The notes: generated by a model from the sequence alone, not told the origin. DNA of 64,000 bases from Ampelocalamus luodianensis (GCA_036346255.1 CM070633.1:3968001-4032000), one strand, 5' to 3'. Positions 12,640 through 25,640 are shown, counted from the first letter of the stretch. Numbers and translations: made by a program.

Positions 12640-13400
12640 GCTTGGGCCTTTGAAATTTTGGAGTGCGGTTGTGCACCTGGTGGAGTGGTGGTCCTGTGGG
12701 TTGTGGCTTGTGCGGTTGTGCGCGGACGCAGTGCGCTTGGTGGTCTAGTTCCGGCGCCCGACAGTCGACAAAACATGATTTTCAGGACGTATAACGATGA
12801 TTGAACTCAATTTCCAATATATACATATATTATACCTCATATATACTGAATTTTTGCCCAAACATTTTGGGTGTCCAGCTGAACACCCATGAACCAAGGA
12901 GGATCCACCCCTGCTTTTCGGTTACGTATAGTTTTTTTAGAATAGTTACATATGTATAGTTCTAGTTCCTGCTAGACATTTGTCTCACTTGTGTGGCATA
13001 TGTATAGCTGGTTCGCGTAGCCTTGTACTCCAGTAGTATTTACCATTGTAGTGCTGAAGCCTGAACAATCATGGGTATACATGGAACAATCATGGGTATA
13101 CAAACTATGATGTCACATAAAGGTCGGTCGTTTTCACTATAGGGACGAGGTTACATCAGAACGTGATATCCTGCACAAACAAAGGAGGGCCATCGTCGTT
13201 CCCCATTTTTACTTGGTTCTAAGAGCTTAGTTCTGTACTGTGGCAGCTGGTAGCACGTCTTTTAATCCAAACCATCGAATCCAGCCCCATCTTTTAACGT
13301 TGAGTATTTAGTCCATGATAATCATGACCCAAAAATGTAAACCTAGACCCTCTATGTATACTGCATTGGTCCAGGATCACGATAGTGCACATAGTGACAA
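12640..13400. other. Intergenic, no gene seen
   Basis: GC-rich at first, then AT-rich. It includes a short tandem duplication at 13063-13102 (GAACAATCATGGGTATACA twice, period 21). It probably continues the segment ending at 9856. No coding region is supportable. Confidence 0.5.
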
Positions 13401-16050
13401 CATCGATGAACATCATCACATACAAACGATTAAAAGGAATAAACAACTAAATTTGATAAATAAATAATGGTTATGACCTTATGGTCGAGTTTACACTTAT
13501 TCAACCACGCATGGCTTTAGCAAATAGAGATAAATAGCAGCAGCGGAACGAAAACAATTTCAGCAGAACTCGTCACTTGCCACAAACAACCGATTCAATA
13601 CAAGACCTAACGATCAACCTCATCATAGAAACTTCTCCTCCAGAGCAAATATTGACTCCTCCAATCCTTCACTTGAGTGATGATTATAGCAAGAGTGAGT
13701 ATATAGAGTACTCAACAAGTTGTACCACAAAATGCAAGTATAAATGACGGCTTATTCCAGAGGATATGGCTACTAAGGTTATTTTGCAACAAGCGACATT
13801 TACAATTGAATATGAATAATAGATTGAAAGCGTAAGTTGAAACAATAATAAAAATAGGTAACAACAGTTTCCACAAAGTTCACACAGCTTAAACCAATTC
13901 TTTCATACAGCTTCCCTTCCAGTTTTGTTTGTAAAATGTAAAATCATCAAGCATGTTCATGACCGAGGACGCGGCTGTTTGAATAGATTATTTAACACTC
14001 TGCAGATGTGGTCATCTTTATCCACAAGATATAATCAGTGTGGCCAACACTAGATCATAACAAAGCCTTTCTGAAACTTCATATTAATAATTGACCCTCC
14101 CGGTGAGTATACAACTGGTAACCAAACTTCACTCGGCTCGTTGGCCTAACGCACACTACTGGACTTGGAAACAGCCAACCATCCATAGGTGCGAACCACC
14201 ACACAAGAGTCCACACCTCCACCCAGTCACAGCCTAGCCTATCTCCTGATGTAGCCAATGTTGAGAATCTATAACTTACTAAGCTAGGCATGTCCCATCC
14301 AGGCATGTGGTAGTACAATATGACTCAGCTCAATGACGCACAAAATTAAGTCCTTAATTGACCAGGGCGAGATTGCCAATTTACTATAGTAAGTCATAAA
14401 GATATATTCACACGGCACCCTCACACAGTCCACCAATTCACATAGAATTCGCATTGGCCCCAGTCTAAATCCTTTCCCACCCTGTTAATTAAGTGCAACA
14501 TATGTCATCAACAGGTGATAACATATTGTACACAGCTTTTCACAAAGACATTTCATAATCACTGAATTAAGTATGAGTTTACCATTTCAAAATGACATCA
14601 ATAACCCGTTATAAGGCTAAGCATACTAATCTTGTCTAACCAATCCACGTTGGTACTATGATAATTAATTACCAACTAGTAGTTAACCGGACTAAGGTGA
14701 CAAATGATCATGGCTATACAATTCACAAGGTAGGTATAAATCAAATAGGTTGCATAGCTAATCCCAAAATAGTAAAACATTTGATAATTGAATTAGCATG
14801 CAATAGTTTGAATCAAAGTAATTTTATAAACTTGGTGCAATATGATCAAATCACAACTTGCCTTGGAACAAGTCCTGATCTTGGTCTTGATTTTGATCTT
14901 TAGCTAATCTAATTTCCTCGTATGCTCTTGAAGTATCAACATCTAACGCAAAGAGAAAAAAGAAATACAAATAAATACCAAACAGAGCAACAACGAACTC
15001 CAAAAATTATAATAAAAATATTGGACGATAGGATTCGATTTTAGGTGAATTTAAAAACTTGAATGTGCTCAATCGAAGATCATATAAAGAAGAACGACCT
15101 CTTGGAAGTTAACTCGACTGAGAAATTTGGGAAATAAATAAGATAGAAAACAGAGGATGACAGGTGGGACCAAGGGAATATTCTAGGAATCTTTCTTTTT
15201 TGGAAATTCGAAAAAAGATTAAGAGGCTGACAGGTGGGACCCACGGTCTATAGACTGGGTTCACGGGCTTGGGTTCATAGGTCTATGATGAACGGGATAC
15301 GGAATAGGACTGGAATGTGGGGTCCACATGCCAGAGGCTCGATGCACCGTGGACTAGGTCCACACGGGTTAGATCTAGGGTTTGGGGGTATGGGTGGTGG
15401 TTGACGCAGCGACGGGGCTAGTGTGACGCTAAGATGGCATTCACGGTGACAACACGTCGGTGGCTGACACAGCAAGATCAACGGTGGCAACGTGTCTACA
15501 ACAGCGAGCGGCGGCGAAACAAGGGCACCTTCGGCATCATCGTGCCTCGGTGAACTCATCTACCGGCTCAGATTGGACGAGCATGACAGGCAAGGTGGCC
15601 AGCGACGAGGTTGGCGACAGTGCTGGCTCGCGTGGACGGTGCAACAGCGAGGAGGAACCTCCTCCGAGGTCTTAAGAGGCGCGCAGCGGAATCCTTGGGT
15701 TCAAGCAAATGCGAATTAGCGCGTGCGGGGACCAATGGTCATCTATGGCTACAGTGGAACAGAGTGGAGGCGCGGTCTTGACGGCGCGACACGGTTACGG
15801 CGCTCCTCTGGCGAAGGCGACACGCGCACCAGGTAGAACGCGGCGAGGGGATTCTAGCGGTGTGGTCAATGGCGACGGAGACTCACCAACGGCGATGGAA
15901 TCGAAGGAAGACAGTGACAGCAGCGCTAGGGATTTGGCTCCAAATCCGTCGAAACGATGGCGGCTTCGAGCATTGGGTCTTGGGGAAAAGGCGGTGGAGT
16001 ATGTGGCTAGGGTTTCAACACGGACGTCGAGGCCTTAAATAGCCCGAGGC
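13400..16050 (-). mobile_element. Reverse-strand remnant of a giant-LTR-type element
   Basis: Read on the minus strand, it follows the giant-LTR order. A TATA-like CTATTTAAGG near 16030 is followed by a GC-rich leader, then AT-rich sequence, and near 13950-14010 the conserved core block (reversed, with CTGTTTGAATAG at 13975-13986). The same block is reversed at 63655-63715. No clean TG or CA end was found on either side and the U3 upstream of the TATA looks missing, so I read it as truncated. The edges are approximate. The GC-rich ORFs at 15275-16040 are leader sequence, not genes. Confidence 0.6.
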
Positions 16051-16067
16051 GTGCAGTGCAACCTTAG

Positions 16068-16236
16068 AACGCAGAGGTATAAAGGATGACATCAAATCGA
16101 AAAAAACGAGCAGCTACAATGAACTGTCAATACTGTGCATCTGCCTTGTACCCTGAAAAGGAATCGTATAACGCAGAGGTATCAAGGACAACATAAATCG
16201 AAAAAAAACGAGCACCTACAATGAACTTGCAATAAG
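16068..16236. repeat. Direct duplication of about 65 bp
   Basis: AACGCAGAGGTAT...ATCGAAAAAAACGAGCA occurs at 16068-16132 and again, with a few changes, at 16170-16236. It lies between the reverse LTR remnant and the 3' side of the minus-strand gene. Confidence 0.7.
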
Positions 16237-16537
16237 TTACTGCTCGACGATTTTGATTAATTTATGTTGCGCTTTGCCATGTTTTTTACATAAGTTTAAT
16301 TAAGCTGTAGGTTCCTACTGTTTCTCCTAAAAACAATCCTGCTGTTTCTCCAAAAAAACAATGAACTTGCAGAAACAAACACCAAACCATCTTTATTCCG
16401 TACTTGTATCTACACAGACGTAGCAACATTTTTCACCTCTCCCCTCGAAGATTTGGCGAAATCCACTAGTATTACTAGTCTACCACAAGGAGCAACGTCA
16501 CGCGCGCACGCGCGACGGCACGCAAGCATTTCGCGAA

Positions 16538-17272
16538 TCAGCTGCCCCCCGGCGCGCTATTCCCAGCCCCAGTAGCTCCATCCCCGCGCCGCGCCAGCAT
16601 CGCAGCGAGCGCGCGGGAGTGCGGCCACGCGGGGTTCCCGCGCGACGCGGCCTCGCGGAACATGGCCTCGGCGCGCGCGAGCGACGCGTCCACCGTGTCC
16701 TCCACCATCCTCCCGGGCACGTCCGCGAGCCGGTCAGCGGCGCCTCCGTCCGTCGCCCGCGTGATCGGCTTCCTCGTGTCCGCGAATTCCACCTCCGCGA
16801 TCGGCGACGGCTTGTGCGTCCGGTAGTACTCCCTGTCCTCCTCCCTCACCTTCCGCACCGCGGTCTCCTCGCGTCCGGGCGTCGCGTCCTCGCGAAAATC
16901 TCGGCCGGGCGCGCCGGAGGACCGCCGCCGCTTCTGCTTGAACGACGAGCCTCCCGTTGGGTCGGCGAGTTCTTGGGACCCGAGCTTCCCCGAGGGGGCG
17001 AACGGAGGGATGCTCTCCTTGGACTCCGGCAGCCGTGGCGTCGACGGGTGCTTGTCGCGGGCGCCTCCGGTGGCTTCCTCTGCGCCGGAGAACTTCGGGG
17101 GATGGTCGGTGTAGTCGTCTCTCGGCGGGCCGCCAGAATGAAGAGCTGGACCACCCTCACCGCCGGTTTCCGGGGAGGTGGATAGGACGCGGCGGTGCAC
17201 GGCTAGGAGGTTGCGAGGAGCGGTGGGTGGTCTTGAAGCGATGAGGCGGAGAGCCCGTGCCGTGGCCATCAT
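16538..17272 (-). CDS. Small hydrophilic, probably mitochondrial plant protein of unknown function
   Basis: A single open frame of 244 codons, read right to left. The first ~35 residues are rich in Arg, Ala, Ser and Leu with no acids (MMATARALRLIASRPP...VHRRVLSTSPE), which looks like a mitochondrial presequence. The rest is very hydrophilic, with Gly/Pro/Ser/Arg-rich low complexity and no membrane segment. A more ordered block near residues 145-175 contains EYYRTHKPSPIAEVEF and ADTRKPITRATDG, a segment I believe recurs in small plant proteins, though I cannot name the family. Composition and an ABRE/G-box upstream suggest a stress or seed-maturation (LEA-like) role, which is inference. A TATA box 75 bp upstream supports this start. 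No intron is needed. Confidence 0.75.
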   Translation of the reverse strand: MMATARALRLIASRPPTAPRNLLAVHRRVLSTSPETGGEGGPALHSGGPPRDDYTDHPPKFSGAEEATGGARDKHPSTPRLPESKESIPPFAPSGKLGSQELADPTGGSSFKQKRRRSSGAPGRDFREDATPGREETAVRKVREEDREYYRTHKPSPIAEVEFADTRKPITRATDGGAADRLADVPGRMVEDTVDASLARAEAMFREAASRGNPAWPHSRALAAMLARRGDGATGAGNSAPGGS

Positions 17273-17346
17273 GCGATCTTGAATACTCGTTTGGTTTCCT
17301 TCTGTTGCTCGGTGATTTCGTTAGTCATGGCGGCCGCGATGGCAGC

Positions 17347-17356
17347 CTTATATAAG
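17347..17356 (-). promoter_or_regulatory. TATA box of the minus-strand gene
   Basis: CTTATATAAG, a palindrome, lies about 75 bp upstream of the start codon at 17272, a normal spacing for a plant gene with a short leader. Confidence 0.7.
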
Positions 17357-17431
17357 AAGGGCGCGCGCGCGTTTGGGAGCGTCGAGAAAGTGGCAGGATC
17401 GGAGTGGGAGACGAGGCGGGAGAGTGTTCGA

Positions 17432-17443
17432 CACGTGACGTGC
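17432..17443 (-). promoter_or_regulatory. G-box/ABRE pair upstream of the small gene
   Basis: CACGTG (17432-17437) abuts ACGTGC (17438-17443), two ACGT cores in tandem about 80 bp upstream of the TATA box. Such pairs are typical bZIP/ABA-response sites. Regulation by ABA is inferred from the motif only. Confidence 0.5.
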
Positions 17444-17699
17444 TCGAGAGGATCGAGAATAAGGTGGAAGACACGAGTCGATCATGTCATGGAGACAGAG
17501 GCACCCCTTGTGTCTGGAAAGTGCGGGAAGAACAAGCCCTCACCTCGATGTCGCCTACTTACCTTCCCAGATAATTCGGCCTGCTTCCAGAGTAGTACCC
17601 CTTACTGTTGGGTCTGTAGCATTTTAGTTGGGCCTAGTTTTGGGAGTCAATCGAACAATGCGTCACATGACACGTCCATATGAAGGCCCATTCTAGATG

Positions 17700-19140
17700 A
17701 GAGCACGGTGCCTAAGCTAGCGGCGTGCCAAAAAAAAGCGACGAGCAGACGACGCCGCGACGCTGGCCGTCACTACGAGTTTGGCTATGATGCCATGCGT
17801 TGCCAAACTCACCACATGCCGCCGCGACGTCGAGTCGAGATCGATCTCTGGCTGCACCGCCACATGCACGCACGTTATCGATCGGCGGTGCGCCACTGCC
17901 CGTCACATCCACTGATGATGATACATGTACCCGCACAATCTCTGCGCTACTAACTCGCGTCCTAAGTGCCGTTGCTTTCGGTGTGTGCAGCGACATGCTC
18001 TTACGGTCTTACCTGCCTCTGCTCTCATGCTCTGCATTGCATTTTCTAGACCGTTCGCAACGGTAGTGCTGCACAACAAGGTTAGCACACATCGGACAGT
18101 CAGGTGAGGTCCAAACGATAGCAACTGTTCGAGGCGCCGGTTCGCTGCTTTTTATTGGTAGCCGGTGGTGGCCAGGCCAGCCACGCATCTGACAAGAGCT
18201 GAGCGGGCTGGGAGTGTCGGTGAATGTGCCGCTGCCGGTGGGGCCAAATTAACAGCGTCGAGAAAAGCAGCAAGCATTTGTGCCTGCCTGTGCAGCTGTG
18301 CTGGACTACAGGGCACTGGTTATCACTTATGCATGGGATGGGGTGGGGTCCCTTGCAGATACATCACCATGTGAGCACTCGTCGCCCGTTGTTTATGTTG
18401 GGACCAGGACGAACGGCACTACTGTCTCTTGCCTTTCTCTCCATGCTTCCTTTGCTTTGTCGCTTCCATACGTACCAGTGTATATGGCAGTAGATGATTC
18501 CATGACTGTAAATGGAGTGTCTCGGCCAAAAAAGAAAAGTATTTTGAGATGGATATATCGTCTGCTAGCTAGATCCGAAAAACTTGAGTTGAGTGGGCCA
18601 AAAGGGATAGGAGAATCTTGTGTTACTGTCCATGCGCGTTCATCTCGTTTGTTCTACGATGCATATATGCACTAGAAACTTGCGCGCGCCGAGCGCGAGG
18701 GGTGAACGCATGAGATGGTGGTCAGGGGAAAGAGGATTATGGACATACAAGCTATGGAACGCACGCGAACATGTGGATCTCTGTAAAAAGAGGGTTTATA
18801 TGCACAAGATCAGGTGAATATTCAGTGACCTCTTGTGAATTTATATGCACAAGATCACAACTAAAACGAATATTCAACCATGAGTATAACCCTTCAATTT
18901 TAGAGGAATCACATGTCAAATCACAACTTATATAAAGGTTCAGGGTTGTTAAGTACAACCCATAACAACCCCTTCCATTTTGAAGAAAGCACATGTCACA
19001 TTCAGCTTGAAGGGCTGGCGAAAAAATTAATTTGAGATATGTTCAGGATATTACAGAGTTACAACCTACTGGTTGAAAATACTTCATGTTGGTGCGTTTC
19101 CTTCCAAGACAAAAATAAAGCGTAAACGTCGATCATGTAA
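17700..19140. other. Intergenic, no gene seen
   Basis: Mixed composition with several short ORFs and no protein I recognise. It contains an 18-bp perfect direct repeat (TTTATATGCACAAGATCA at 18795-18812 and 18840-18857). Confidence 0.5.
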
Positions 19141-19560
19141 CTGAATTAGTGCCATAACTGGAAAGAGCAGAATAATAGGGGGCAAATGTTTACCTCTTGA
19201 GTCTGAAGCCTGAGTTCTTCCATAGCCGTAGCACCAGCACCACTTGCTGCTTGATAACCTTTGGTTTCAGATATTGATTCTTTTCGCATATCACACTTTT
19301 GTTTGGTTTCAGGCATTAGAATTTCAAAGATAAGAATGATAAGATTAATCTGTCCCTGGGAAAAGAGAGGTGATCCTGATGATAAGGTGTTCAGATGCAT
19401 GGTGCCCCAGACATGGAGGTTCAAATATCACTATTTACGTGCTGATTGGAATATTACCAATTACCATACTAGTCCAAGGTTGGAGCGTGGTGCCCCAGAC
19501 ATGGAAGTTACCAGGGTTGAGTTCCAATCATCACCTTAAAGAATCCTGCATAAAGGAAAA
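19140..19560 (-). other. Exon-like scrap, unidentified
   Basis: On the minus strand an open stretch ending near 19192 reads ...GAGATAMEELRLQTQE and is followed directly by GTAAACATTT, a good splice donor. It could be one exon of a gene or a captured piece, but no neighbouring exon is visible. An 18-bp direct repeat (TGGTGCCCCAGACATGGA at 19400-19417 and 19488-19505) lies in the same region. Confidence 0.25.
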
Positions 19561-19569
19561 GGACATTAC

Positions 19570-20640
19570 TGGAAATTACTGATGAAGATCTTCAAATATT
19601 TTAGGTCAAAACTGTAAATAGTGAGTAATTATCAGTAAAGACTTTGAAGCCATGCAAGCCAAATATGCAAGGGACAACGAAACTGTCATCATAAAATAGT
19701 TATGTTGCTCACGAATTGCGCACTGATTAAACCTAGTTATGTTGTTCATGAGTCGAAATTCCTCTTTTTGTTAAAATTAGCTGAGTAATGACTAAGAAGC
19801 CAAAAGATTCATAGACCCCGCGTTTCAAAAAAAAAAAGATTCATAGACTCAAATATCTTCCCAAACAGATCAACTAAGAATAAACAGGAAATAAAAACCA
19901 TTTACTTTTTGCACAAAAAAGAACCTTAAGCTAACATGACAGCACAAGCTCTAGGCAAACCCAAAGTACGCCCAAAACAAGCAACCAAGAAAAGAGGAAG
20001 TCCATATCATAAAACATTAAAACCTTATAATAGCCTTTAGGGCAAAAAAAATCCAGATATTTAGACGTCCTGGCAGGAATCGGCAACAGGAAAGCAGAAC
20101 GGCGAGGAACGGAAAGAGCAAAGAAACGGCGGGAAGATGCCATCTAGGCGAGGGGAGTAAAATCAGAGAAAAGACATGCACGCGAAAGCTTTCATGCGTG
20201 CCTAGGCAAGCAGAAAACCATGCGAGCCAAACCAGAAAGGCGAGAAGCATATGCGAGCCAAACTACAGGCACTAACGGAACGGAGCAGCGACTGCACGAG
20301 ACGATAATCAAAATAATCTAGACGATATAGACACCAACGCAGCGAGAACAGGATAGGAGGCAGAGCAGTCGGAGCAAGAGAAGCACGGCCGCTGCGAGGA
20401 ACAACGGAGACAGGACAAAAACCCACGTACAAAAAAAGCAACAAATAAAGGGAGCAAGATCAATACCGCGACAGTAGAACAACGAACGGGACAACAAAAG
20501 GTCAGGAACTTACCCACGCAACACCGCCTACCAGAACATAGGAACAATCAGACAGAAGGAAACAACGGGTCACGTCCCTCCTTTAACCATAACTCCGGTT
20601 AGAGAAGAGTTCTTCAAACACCTGAAAATCGAAATATGCA
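19570..20640. other. Purine-rich intergenic stretch, no gene seen
   Basis: The + strand is rich in A and G from about 19900 to 20580. Minus-strand open frames here are Leu/Cys/Phe-rich by-products of that composition. No domain, tRNA or repeat end was recognised. Confidence 0.45.
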
Positions 20641-20779
20641 GCAAGAGATGAAATACGAGGAGGATTACCTTCGTAGGACTGAGACCTATCATAGGTCGGG
20701 TCCGCCTACAACTAGGTATCATCATTTATGATCACTTGATGATATCAACCCTTCTTTCACATAAAGAAGGCATCATGAT

Positions 20780-21450
20780 GTTATTACCGGATGCCAGATG
20801 TTCTCACCTAATGTCCGAGCAGTCCGCTGGCCGCCGCGGTTTCGACCAGTGAACATGGAGAAGTTCAATGGGTCACAAAATCCCACTGAATTCCTTCAGA
20901 TCTACACGACCGCTGTTCGAGTAGTAATAGGAGGAGAGCATGTCATAGCAAATTACCTCTCTACTGTGCTCGAAGGATATGCTCGATCGTGGTTGTTAAA
21001 TCAACCACTGGAGTCGATCTATTCATAATAACACCTCTGCGACCTACTGTTAACCAATTTCTAGGACACCTACAACCATTTCGGGAAGGAGGAGGACATG
21101 CACAGGATGAGACAGAATGACCATAAAACCCTACGACAGTTCATCAGGACCTTCAGTCAGGTTCGCAATTCCATACCTAAAGTTTCTGAATCTTCTGTTA
21201 TCAGAGCTTTTAAGCAGGAAGTCCGCAGTTGAAGGATCACAGAGGATATCTATTTGAATACTCCTACTACTGTCGCCGAGCTATTTGAGATGGCCGATCG
21301 ATATACGACTGCTGCTAAAGCAGTCAAGTGGAACAAAACCATCAATTGAGACGATAAAAATCTTCAAGAAGCAGGTGAAAGTAGCAAAAAGAAGGGAAAA
21401 AAGGCTAAAAAATCTAAGAACAAGACCAAAGGCCAAAACTTCAGGTTAAT
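20780..21450 (+). pseudogene. gag remnant of element A
   Basis: Starts around the segment reading KFNGSQNPTEFLQIYTTA (near 20860), parallel to the gag of element B near 29175. A stop follows at about 21028, with further stops and frame changes. A Lys-rich tail lies near 21380-21430. Confidence 0.75.
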
Positions 21451-21899
21451 AGTTCCAAGGAAGTCTTAGCCGTAAACGATAAGGAGCCTCGAGGTTCCAA
21501 ACCATACTCCGACCGAGCAAAGACAAATGCCCCGAACGGAAGAATGATAAGCCTAGGTGGTATCCTTGCCATAAAAAGGAAGAACACGACCTTCACAACT
21601 GCCGGGTTTTCCAATGAAAACTCGAAGACTACTACTCTGACAAAGGACCCCTTCCATCACTCGAAGAGGTAGGGAAAACAAGCAGTTGGAAGTAATCAGA
21701 TGACGACGAGAAGATGTCATTTTAGGATCCAAAGCACACCATCGACAATATCTATGGAGGATCTTCGGCATACGAGTCAAAGTGACAGCTCAAAACTGTC
21801 GAACGTGAGGTAAACTCCATTGAATCTCCTCTTCTCAATAAATCATCGAAGTGGTCGGAAGTCACCATCTCTTTCGAGAAGGGTGATTGCTCGATCCCT

Positions 21900-24800
21900 T
21901 CAACTCGACCAGATCGGTTTTCGATCATAGTAGAGCCTACTATCAACAACTGTCGAGTAAATCGAGTGTTAGTTGATAGTGGCAGTTCATTAAATATTTT
22001 ATTTACAAGTGCCCTGAACGAGATGCAAGTGCCTTGAACCAGGGAAAAACCTGTACGATATTCATTTCATGGGATCATACTAGGGTCTTTGGCCAAGTTT
22101 CTCTCCCTGTCACGTTTGGTTCTCCAAACAATTTCAGGACAGAGAAGATCTCTTTTGATGTGGTCGATTTCGACATGGCATATAGTGTCATACTCGGACG
22201 ACCAACTTTGGCATGATTCTTAATGGCTACTCATTATGGATATCAATGTCTTAAGATGTCAGGTCCCAAAGGAGTGATCACAGTTCGCTGTGGTAACAAG
22301 ATGGCGCTTACATGCGACTGCAAGTTCCTCGAGATTGTTGGCCAGATATCAACTCGAGAAGCAAGCAAAAGTTAGCATTCGACCAAGCAGTCGAAGCCTA
22401 AAGCTGCACCAAAGCCAAACGATGAAGTCAAAGAAGTTCCCCTGAATCCAGAAGAGTCCTTGAAGACTATTCGCATTAGGGTTACTTCCGACCTTAAATA
22501 GGAAGACGCCCTCATCACCTTCCTCCGAGCTAATGCAGATGTCTTCGCGTGGCAAGCATCCGACATGCCGGAGTCCCCAAGGAGTTGATCGAGCACAAGC
22601 TAGCTTTACAGCTTGACAAGAAACCTGTAAAACAAAAATTACAAAGATTTGCATCTGATCGACGAGATGCTACTAGGTCAGAATTTGATAAGCTACTTAA
22701 AGCATGCTTTATAAGAGAAGTCGATCACCCAGAGCGGTTGGCTAACCCTATAATGGTTAGAAAGTCTAATGGTAAGTGGCGTATGTGTGTCGACTTTACT
22801 GATCTCAATAAAGTTTGTCCAAAGATGATTGTTCTCTACCTCATATTGATTAGTTGGTTGACTCTACTGCTGGTTGTTAAATATTAAGTTTCCTATATGC
22901 ATATTCTGGTTATCATTATATCAGTATGTGTTTAGATGATGAAGAAAAGACCATATTTATTACACCTTTTGGAATATTTTGCTATGTCAAAATTCCATTC
23001 GATCTAAAAAATGTTGGCGCTTCTTTTCAACGCTTGATGCAAACGACTTTCTCTGTTCAACTAGGCCAAAATTTAGAAGCTGTGTGGACGATCTGGTCGT
23101 AAAGAGCATCAAGCGACTTAATCATATTTTAGACCTACAAGAAACTTTTTACAACCTCATAAAACACTATTTGAAACTCAATCCTAAGAAGTGTGTGTTT
23201 CGAGTCTCTTCAGAAAAATTGCTTGGATTCCTGATTTCTGCATGAGGAATTGAAGCAATCCTGAGAAGAAAAAGACCATTGAACAAATGCGTCTTCCGAC
23301 CACAAAGAAAGAAGTCCATAAACTCACAGGATGTATGGCAGCTTTAAGTCGTTTCATCGCACGACTAGGAGATAAAGGACTTCCTTTCTTCAAACTTTTA
23401 AGGAAACACAAGGGTTTCGAATGGTTAGAAGAGGTAAATAATGCCTTCAAGAATGTCAAGAGGTATCTTACGAGTGCTCCTATTTTGGTTTCTCTGAAAC
23501 TAGCATAGACGCTCTTAATATATCTAGCTACCACGCCAGACGCAGTAAGCGCAGTACTGGATGCATAATGTGAAAATGTCCAACGACCAATTTACTACGT
23601 AAGCGAAGTTTTACACGGACCTAAGGAGCAATACCCTCAGGTTCAAAAAATTGTATATGCCCTCCTCGTGTCTTCGAGAAAACTGAGGCATTATTTTCAG
23701 CGCACAAGATAATTGTGTCGTCTGAGTTTCCCTTATGAGAGGTCCTCTAGAATAGGAAGCAGCAGGACGCATGGCAAAATGGTCGGTTAAACTTGGGGAG
23801 TTCGACCTCTATTTCGTATCCTGAACTGCCATTAAATCCCAGATCTTGGCAGACTTTATCGCCGAATAGACAAATCCTGAACCTGTTCAGGATCCCTCGA
23901 CCAGTGGACGATGTACATTGACGGGTCACTTACGCTAAGTGGCTCGGGGCTGGGGTGGTCCTGGAATCTCTTACAAGAGAGACCTTAAAGTATGATATTC
24001 AATTAAACTTTTCTGTCACTAACAACGTGACAGAATACGAAGAATTATTAGCTAGCATACGAGCAGCGAAAGCGCTCGGGATTTGACGACTACTCATGAG
24101 AGGAGACTCTCAACTAGTCGTGAATCATGTCAAAAAATAGTACCAGTGCTCTAATCCGACCATGTCTCGGTACTTATCGGAAGTCAGAAAACTTGAAAAG
24201 CATTTTTTTCAGTTTCAAGGTACAATATATCCATCAAAAGGATAATTTACTCGCTGACCAGTTAGCTCGAGTGGCTTCTTCCCAATCGTAAGTACCAAAA
24301 GGATTCTTCTTGGAATAGCACCAGAAGTCGTCTCTAGTCAAAACACCAAAGGCATCTCCTATTTAGACAGCCTCTCTAGAATACGAGGATACATGAATGA
24401 ATCCCATCTACGAGTATCTTCAAAAGGGTACAATACCCAATGATGATCTTGAGGCTGATCGTTTATCCCGTAAGGCCAAAATGTATACTTTGGTCGAAGG
24501 AGTCCTCTACAAACGAGGTACTCAAGGGGTTCTCATGCGATGCATATCGCAGAGAGAAAGATTAATTCTCCTTCACGACATACATGGGAGCATTGTGGAA
24601 CTTATGCTTCTTACAGAACGTTGATCAAAAAAGTCTTTCGACAAGGTTTTTACTGGCCAATCGCCCTTCATGATGCCAAGGAGTTGGTTAAAAAGTGTGT
24701 CCAATGCCAGCTTCATAGCAGGCAAATACACTAATCGGCTCAGGCATTGCAAACTATACCTCTATCTTGGTCTTTTGCGACCTGGGATCTTGATATCCTA

Positions 24801-25640
24801 GGACCGTTCCCAAAAGCACCAGGAGACTTCAAGTTCCTTTTTGTGGCTATTGATACGTTCACAAAATAGATTGAAGTTGAACCTATGACTAGGATAACAA
24901 CGGAAGCAGCTAAGAGGTTCATGATGAGAAGCGTGATTACTCGATTTGGTGTACCAAGTCAAATAATTACAGATAATGGTAAATAATTTTCAAGCGTAAA
25001 ATTTTAAGATTTTTGCGAAGAGTTGGGTACCAAAGTGTGTTATGCCTCTGTCGCCCACGCACAAAGCAATGGGGCAGTCGAAAGAGCGAATGACCAAATT
25101 ATGCAGGGAATCAAAACTCGAGTCTTTGATTAGCTTATCAAGCGCTCGAGGGCTTGGGTACAAGAATTACCCTTAGTATTATGGGTAGTTTGCACGACTG
25201 CTAGTAGGGCTACAGGTGAAACACCTTTCTTTCTAGTTTTTAGAGCTGAAGCCATGCTTCCTTTAGAACTAAAAATTAGGTTGACAAGGGTCAAAAATTA
25301 TAACGACTCTAGCTAGGAACAACTTTGAGCGAATGACATCAACCTACTCGAATAGAAGAGGAATCAAGCCTTAATCCATACGGGAGTCTATCAACAAGCC
25401 CTACGCAAATACTACGATCGTATGGTCCAGCCACGCAGCCTTACTGTAGGTGACTTGGTATTTAAAAAGATTCAATCATAGTCTAATCGGAACAAACTTT
25501 CCCTCAAGTTGGAAGGTCCTTACACCATGGTCGAAGTCACGCGATCAGGCTCGGTATGATTTGCAATGGAGGATGGTAGGGTCCTTTCAAACTCTTAGAA
25601 TATCGACCAATTATGCAAATTCTAGGTGTAACATCCTTCT
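21900..25640 (+). pseudogene. Decayed pol (protease-RT-RNase H-integrase) of element A
   Basis: Recognisable pieces in order. Protease: VLVDSGSSLNILF near 21967 and VILGRPTLA near 22190. Reverse transcriptase: from about 22570 (GKWRMCVDFTDLNKVCPK near 22771) through FGIFCYVKIPFDLKNVGASF and the active-site box CVDDLVVKS near 23080. RNase H: YIDGS near 23910, TEYEELLA near 24031, RGDSQLVV near 24105. Integrase: zinc-binding part 24570-24720 ending CVQC, then a core with ILGPFPKAPGDFKFLFVAID near 24797 and IITDNGK near 24965. Stops interrupt every domain. Confidence 0.85.

Noticed and set aside
15275..16042. Several GC-rich open frames suggesting a gene
   Set aside because: The stretch matches the leader of a reverse LTR (TATA then GC-rich leader) and no frame resembles a protein.
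16619..17244. Plus-strand open frames over the small minus-strand gene
   Set aside because: Arg/Pro/Gly-rich shadows. The minus frame has the presequence, conserved block and TATA box.
20202..20547. Cys/Leu-rich minus-strand open frames
   Set aside because: They arise from purine-rich + strand composition; no motif, and neighbouring frames look the same.
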